A stretch of 64,000 nt of DNA from Jacaranda mimosifolia. Its lineage: Eukaryota > Streptophyta > Magnoliopsida > Lamiales > Bignoniaceae. The DNA is taken from contig CM032133.1 in assembly GCA_018894105.1 (NCBI GenBank), positions 15,204,501-15,268,500 of the forward strand, given 5' to 3'. Positions within the stretch are counted from its first letter, which is position 1, and each line of letters opens with the position of its first letter. Positions 57,752-64,000 of the stretch are shown here, in pieces. Both the position numbers and the translations under genes were made by a program. The notes beneath the pieces were generated by a model. It made no database searches, was not told where the DNA came from, and was given only the letters and a program-made list of their open reading frames with translations.

Positions 57752-60643
57752 TATAACCCCCCAGACCAGGAGGTGCCTGCTTCCGACCGAGGTGCTACTC
57801 AAATAATACTACACGACATCTGTACAACAAGAAATACATTTCTCAAAAATCCCAAAGTAATTAATTTCTACAACAACCACCATCGGATGTTCAATTCTAA
57901 ATCAAAATATTCCGAATCACGCTTAGCACTTCTATCACCCTCATTACCTTGTGTCGCATGTGTTAATATATTATCGTCACTTAATCTTATCTGGGGTAAA
58001 AAATGGGAGAAATAATAAAACAACGTAAGTCCAAATGACTTGGTGAGATAGTATAGCAATAACAACAAAATGACAATTTCACAATTATGACATAGGAGAC
58101 AAATAGAAGCATAAATATTTTCAAAAGTTGTGAGATAAGGTTTTAGTTAAAGTTTTGAGGTGATCTATTTCACCACCGTCCCATACCAGTGATGAGACTT
58201 TACAAAATTCACTATATCTCATAGAAGTTTAAACTTCAGCTATCATTAAAAAGGGGGTTGATATGTCATTTGAACATTCACTAGTTTCAGTTAAATATTT
58301 GGGATTCAAAATATAAGTGTCGGGCATACTGAATAAACTAAACATAATTTAACAAAACATTTTCACTGTTAAGCTGTTGGTGGTTCTCCAACCTTATCAC
58401 TCCACTTTTCAAAACACGAAAATACTTATTCCTCCAAAGTACCGAGTGATCGGCTCGGATACTTAAATATTCACTAGGCATGGCTAGCTGCATGCCTGAT
58501 CCCGCTCATATGCGGCTATCTCTAGCTGGCCTACTGAGTATGGATTTTATGTGCATTGTGCATGGGTATTGGCTGAAAGATCTGTCACTGCAGATCATTC
58601 CGCCTAGCCGTCTTTCGTAATATATCCCAGGGCCTTGGGTATTAAGTATAATCACTGATATCACTAAATGCATCCAACAACATATAACTTAATGCATCAC
58701 TTCACCATGTTAGGCATGTAATCACTTATTCAGCCCAAGCTGGTTTTAAGTTAAACATGGCGAGTAAAATATATATTTCAAAATCACTTTTCAATTTCCT
58801 CAACACAATCGCCAAATATCAGGTAAAGCAATATCAATCAATATCAATAGAAGTACTAAGTATAAAAGGGCGACGTGGAGCACTATTTTCAACACATAAA
58901 TTAAAAGGAATCAAGCGATCAGAATATATAGCAAGTATATATGTTCTTTTCCCAGCAAAGAATCTTATACTAATGAGTATAAACTCACATGGTGAATGTA
59001 GAGAAACACTTAATTGTACAACCACTTAGTTCTTGGCTTCCTAGTCAAATTGGGACCGTCATAAGATAACTCGGGTTACCATTCTGTCAATCCTTTGAAC
59101 CTTAAGAATAAATATCATTAATGTCTTTATTAAACTTAAGGATATTCTCACACTCGAGTTCAATTATATCTTATCTTATGTGGCTTTAATCCTCCAACTA
59201 CATGATACTTCAGTATTACAAGATTTTACTTACTCGAGCCTATTTAATCTCGCTTTATCATCTTAATGTTGTAACCATCTTAAGACTTCACGTGTTCGAG
59301 TCAACTCAATCCTCTAATTACCCCCAATAAACTCCATTTACCACTCCACTTATTTTATAGTTAAGTAATAGGGTCCAGGTTTCTAAACCAATTAGGTTTT
59401 AAAAGTCGATTCAGTCCAAGTCAGAATATTCATTCTTGTTCTAACATTTGCATAACTTGATCTTTTAATTCAAACTCAATCGCTCTTCACAAAATAACAT
59501 ATCATATTATCAAGCCTAGGGACATAGATTTAAGTCAATATTTCTTGGCTCGCTAGGCTTAGATCATATAATGAATTCTTAACACTTACAACATAACGTT
59601 ATTAATTCGAATCAAATTACAATTTGATACTCCCAATTCGATGAACATTTGATCAGAATTGTAAAAATATCAATTGAATTAATATTTGATATGAAATTTA
59701 CCAAAATTGAATTAAATCAAGATCTAATCTCAAGTTAGGAATAGCCCATCCGAGTTCGGAATTAAGTTTTGCATAAACTATCCAATCGCCGCCGCTAGAG
59801 ATGGAGACCGCCACCACCACTAGGCGTCCCTCAACTCCAGGAACAAAACTCCCCCAACAATTCCTGATTCCGACCACCATAAGCCGGTTTGGCTGCTCAA
59901 AGCGGCGGCCAAACCCTAACCTCCACGGTCAACCACCATCATTAATTCCACCACCGCTGCACCTCAAAACCCAAAATTGAAACCACCACCAGCCTACCCA
60001 CCTCCTCGCGATCAAAACTCAGTAAAGCCCATCCCATTTCCGCCATCGGAGATGGCAAAACCACCAAACATGCCATTGGGTTTGATTTCCCGGTGATTCC
60101 GCCGGTGTTTCCGCCGGTGTTTTGGGTAAAACTTGGTATGGTTTTGCTCTCTGAGCTAAGAGGAGCCTAACTATGATTTCAGTTTTAGGTTTCGCGGTCA
60201 ATATCCGGCGATCTGCCGTCGGGGTGGTTTTAGGCCATTTTTTAGAATTTGAATATTTTCGTCCTGCATTCTATATATATAAAACTATTTTTCAGTTTCT
60301 TCACTTCGACCCCAAACTTTTTGACCGACCCACTTTTCAACCCAAAACTCTTAAACCGCCTTTGTTTTGGTCCCTAGCCTTCAATTAAGTCCCTCAACTT
60401 TTAATTCTTACACATTGGCCCCTAACTTTTCTGTTTTTGGGCAATTAAGTCCAAATCCAATTATTTTAAGGTCCCCCAACTTTTAACTTGTCCACATTAC
60501 TCCCTTAAACTTTATAATTTTAAACGATTAAGCTCTGTTTCTCATTTACAATTAAATCCTTCAATTCCCACATTTCCACCTAAACTTTAATTAATTTAAT
60601 TCCAATCAACTTTAACTAATATTCTAAAAATCGAGGTGTTACA
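57752..60643 (-). mobile_element. Element H: chromovirus-type solo LTR (2.9 kb)
   Basis: Flanked by the perfect duplication TGTCC at 57747-57751 and 60644-60648. On the - strand it starts TGTAACACCTCGATTTTTAG and ends GGGGTTATA (a mutated TTACA), so the ends form a short inverted repeat. The start word TGTAACACC with GATTTTTAGAATATT is typical of plant chromovirus (Tekay/Del-like) LTRs; lineage is inferred from that alone. A TATA box for leftward transcription lies near 60272-60281. No internal region is present. A short GC-rich stretch (59780-60130) encodes chance ORFs. Confidence 0.82.
60272..60281 (-). promoter_or_regulatory. Likely TATA box of LTR H
   Basis: TATATATA in the context TTTTATATATATAG on the - strand, about 365 bp from the LTR start. 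LTR G has TTTTTATATATA at 49500-49508, about 340 bp from its start once F is removed. Confidence 0.5.
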
Positions 60644-60648
60644 TGTCC

Positions 60649-61769
60649 CTTCCTTTTCTTCACCACTTTTCTCATTATACTTACGAGTCCAACTCTTGTG
60701 TCATGGTCATTCTTGATAGTACTTGTGACTATGGCCATCGACAAATTGTTGAGTAAAAGATGAAATGTAAGAAAGATGGCGAATTAAGATAGGAACAAGT
60801 GGTAATGAAATATTTGGTTTTGTGGGATATAAGAGCTTAAAAAATCTAAATATTTTTTAATTATTAGATATGATTATTAAGCACCTTAAATTAATCAAAT
60901 TAGTTTTAAGTATATTTTCTAATTCAATACGTAAACCACCATATTTTTCGTTCATACATACTTTCAAGTTGCAAATATAGTCATTGCCATGGACTCAACA
61001 CTAAAAATCATTTCTAAGAAATGTTTTACAATACATTACATAGACATTCTAAAAAATATTTTAGAAAATCCAGCGAGACACCTCTTAAAATATTTTACAA
61101 TGGACAAATTCATTTTCTTCAACAAAGGATTATAGCAACTATAAAACTTTCAAGAGAAAAAAATTAAAGAAATAGAAACTTTCAACTTGTATAATTTTCA
61201 AGAAAAAAGGTTAATGAATTATTGAATATATTTGTGGTGAGAAGAATTTAAGGTGATTGTGTCTTCGCTTTCTCAAATAAATAAAGAAATATATAAGGAG
61301 ATAAATTTGTCAATTTTTTCTATAATAAAATTAACTGAATCATACCTATCAAATATATATATATAACTGAATCATAATAAATTGAGACACAGTTTTGGTT
61401 GCATTTAAATTAGAAAAATCAACGGAGAGGACACGGCAAACTGCAAAGAAAAAATAGGATAATAACGCATTAAATATAATGCCACATGACATTTAGTTGC
61501 ACACAGACTTTACACCCTAGAGGGTAAAACTTCTCTTTTTCTTTTATATTTTCGTTGGAGGTGGAGTAGAACTTATCGTAAATAAATTAGAGTTGACCAA
61601 AAATGGATGAAAATAATATAAATTGAAGTACCTAGTCAAGAGATCTAAAACCATTCGACAGTTGAAGCTTTTGGATTTCTTCATCTCAAGTCCTCTTCAG
61701 GATTCAGATCCTCAAAGAATTTCCTTTTTTTTTTATTTTTTTTTTATTTGAACTTTGCTTCCTTTAGCG
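60649..61769 (+). promoter_or_regulatory. Upstream region and 5' leader of the prolyl 4-hydroxylase gene
   Basis: AT-rich, without ORFs or recognisable repeats. The last 50 bases before the start codon are a T-rich tract (61724-61749) common in plant 5' leaders. No single TATA box could be fixed. The nearest repeat is solo LTR H, which ends 1.1 kb from the start codon. Confidence 0.45.
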
Positions 61770-63788
61770 ATGGCGGGGAAGGGGAGGCAGCACTACGGGA
61801 GGGTTGCGCCGCGTAAAACGTCGTCGTCCACGATGGTCCTGTATGGGTTAATATTGCTGTCATTGCTGATCGTGATTCTTTTGTCCATGGGAATTCTCTC
61901 CATTTCCAGCAGCAGCAGTTCAAAGGATTCTCCCAAAGCGCATGACCTCAGCTTCATTGCTCACAATTCAGTCCACTCGTAAATGAACTAAATTCACAGA
62001 AGTTAAATTCTGCATTTTTAGTTTCACACTAGAGTTTTATTTTTGCTTTCTGACTGTTCCAGAGGTGATGAAGATGGAGAAATTAAGGATCAGTGGGTTG
62101 AAGTTATTTCTTGGGAACCCAGAGCCTTCATTTTTCATAATTTTTTGGTAATTGCCTTAGTCTTGTGTATATAAGCATATTTAGCTTTTAATGCTTTATT
62201 AAAATGATCTTTTTTTTTTTTTTTTTTGGATCTCTGATATATGTTAAACATTCATTTTTAAGACCTTGAATTGAGATTCTGTATTACATTGTAGATCTGA
62301 ACTCATTCATTTCTGATTTTAATGTTGAGTCCCCAATGCCATGTTATTTAAGATATAGTTTAGATCAGATAATGATAGTAGGGTGAGGTTTGGGTACGAG
62401 CAATTAGCATAATCAAGATGATCCATGCAGGACCCAGATTACGTTTCTTCCTTATTAGTTATATGCCGGTAGAGAGATGATTTCTGTTTCTGTGTCCATT
62501 GTATTCATAAACATTTCTATGCTTCACTATGCTGAATTCTTTAGTTGGGCACAAAGTCTGTTTACTGACATCTTTTCCATTATTTCTTGGCAGTCAAAAG
62601 AGGAATGTGAGTATCTTATTAAAATTTCTCAGCCGCGTATGGAAAAGTCGACTGTTGTTGATAGTGAAACTGGAAAAAGTAAAGACAGCAGGTATGCCGA
62701 CACTAATTCCTTCCTTGGTATTTAAGCTAAGGTGCAGTGCTGCATAACTCCAAAAGCCTTACTTCATATGAGCTAGGTCAATTACGCATGCAATCTACCT
62801 TGTCTCTCACCTATCTGGCCTTTCTCTGAAATTAAATCACCATGTTCAAATCCTTTCTGATAACATTATTCCATGTGATTTTATGTTACTCCTCATCATC
62901 TAAAATTTACCATCAAAATTGGTTCCATCAATTTTCTAAACTGGTGTATCTAATTTCCTGTATATTTCGAAAAGCTATTACATGATCCTCCCAGCAATTT
63001 TCCTTGGATGGGTGTTTGCCTGACTTACTTTCTAATTTGACATTATATGTTCTGTTTTTACCACATATCCACCTTAACATTCTCTACCCTCAGTTGGTTA
63101 TGTTCTCTTTCTACCACATATCAATCTTAACATTCACTTACCCCATTTTACTTATCAAATTTTAGCCTAGTTTAATTGTGTATAACCTAGTTGGTCTCAA
63201 CACAGGCCCACAAAAATTTGCTTTATGTTATTTAGCAGTCAAGTTAGATCCCAAAGCTGATTCTCTAGTTAACCCAACGAGCTCTGATCCTCAAAATCAC
63301 ATCATCTCAAATATTCCCTTCTGCGTAAGTAATTGAGTAAACTTTATTGAAAACCTCACATTTAGGTCCTCACTAACCTCCTATATCCACTGGCTCTGGT
63401 TGTACTACTAAATTGACTATAACATAATATATGTACTTGACCTTATTGGAGCTTATTTTAATTTTTTTCATTCCTAGACATACTCTGGAAAAGTCCACTC
63501 TAGCAATAATGGTTTTCTTTCTAGTCTATATGCCCTAATCCATTCAGTAATAGGTTCATTATATCAATGGGCGATTCATCCAATTCCAACTGGCCTCTGC
63601 ATCCTTGGAACTGTGTCTTTAAATTGAGAGAAAATTGAACATGCTTTGTGTTCTTTCATAATTTCAATTTATCCTGTTTTTTCATTGCAGAGTACGCACA
63701 AGTTCTGGAACATTTCTTGCTAGAGGACGTGATAAAATTGTTCAGAAAATTGAGAAAAGAATTTCAGATTTCACCTTCATCCCTGTGG
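61770..63788 (+). CDS. P4H: Prolyl 4-hydroxylase, type II membrane protein (5' four exons; gene continues beyond window)
   Basis: Plant prolyl 4-hydroxylase, a 2-oxoglutarate and Fe(II)-dependent enzyme that hydroxylates proline in extensins and arabinogalactan proteins in the ER/Golgi. Exons: 61770-61978, 62063-62147, 62594-62691 and 63691-63788, all with GT-AG introns; a further intron starts at 63789. The 163 visible residues hold a basic N-terminus (MAGKGRQHYGR), a membrane anchor at about residues 23-46 (LYGLILLSLLIVILLSMGIL), a serine-rich stem, then WVEVISWEPRAF, HNFLSKEECEYLI, KSTVVDSETGKSKDSRVRTS, SGTFLARGRDK and EKRISDFTFIPV. These are near-invariant in the family (usual length about 290). 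The Fe-binding HxD...H and the 2-oxoglutarate lysine lie in exons beyond 64000. The start is the ATG in GCGATGGCG at 61770. FLARGRDK recalls Arabidopsis P4H10, but orthology is not established. Confidence 0.95.
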
Positions 63789-64000
63789 GTATGCAGTTTA
63801 ATGGCTACATTATGTCGACAGTGATGTGTTGGAGCAATTGTTAGCTAAAAATTGTGTGGGGAATAGGATTTGGTAGATCAGATTAAACTCAATTCTTGTT
63901 TAAAGTTGTCTTGCATCATGGATCACTCTTCCAATTTTTCCTTGGTTGCCAACATTCATCACAGATAGTTGTATGTTGTAGGTCTGGGTTGGAAATTTTT

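Noticed and set aside
57433..57756. 107-codon Pro/Ser/Phe-rich + strand ORF
   Set aside because: It lies in a pyrimidine-rich low-complexity tract; overlapping frames are open too, and no domain is visible.
59698..60201. Short ORFs in the GC-rich part of solo LTR H, possibly a gene exon
   Set aside because: The segment has a diverged partner at the same position in LTR G (48960-49290), so it is LTR sequence.

Overview
This is plant nuclear DNA: AT-rich, intron-bearing, and filled with nested, decayed LTR retrotransposons. One recognisable host gene enters at the right edge, a prolyl 4-hydroxylase (61770 to beyond 64000) with GT-AG introns. Nothing bacterial or organellar was seen, and no tRNA or rRNA gene. 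The gene looks eudicot-like, but the species cannot be read from the window.

Layout. 1-10211: a decayed Ty3/gypsy element of Tat/Ogre type on the + strand ('T'; its 5' LTR is cut by the window edge). It has gag, a protease trace, no detectable RT/RNase H/integrase, antisense extra-ORF remnants, and a 1.6-kb Mutator-like non-autonomous element with a 10-bp target duplication. 10212-55480: pieces of one chromovirus-type LTR ('G', - strand) split by later insertions. It carries a 43-bp minisatellite that is itself split; beside the left break lies a fragment of a host cation/H+ antiporter (CHX) gene. 12335-46574: a long-LTR Ty1/copia element ('A', +) broken by a solo LTR ('B', 18894-21146) and by an opposite-strand relative ('C', 21613-43635). 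The 3' LTR of C is broken by the most complete copy ('D', 22173-32486, +). The 5' LTR of C carries a truncated LTR ('E', 40545-41741) at exactly the same site. 49717-55349: a second Tat-type element ('F', -) with gag and a spliced antisense ORF but no pol. 55481-56824: two nested old copia LTR pieces ('I', 'J'). 57752-60643: a chromovirus solo LTR ('H', -). 60649-61769: P4H upstream DNA.

Order of insertion, read from which element interrupts which: J < I < G < (T; F; the CHX-bearing insertion < A < (B; C < D)). Five-base target duplications support B, C, D, F and H; those of A are tentative. Every retroelement reading frame seen is broken, so this is a fossil bed next to one expressed-looking gene.

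The main unexpected observations are: (1) an array of short hairpins in the U3 of every copia LTR, whose arms differ from unit to unit yet stay complementary; (2) D and E at the same base of the TATA box in the two LTRs of C, suggesting LTR-to-LTR conversion; (3) Tat-type elements reduced to gag plus an antisense, intron-containing ORF; (4) a CHX exon fragment inside a split minisatellite; (5) a GC-rich island at a fixed distance after the primer site in three copia copies.
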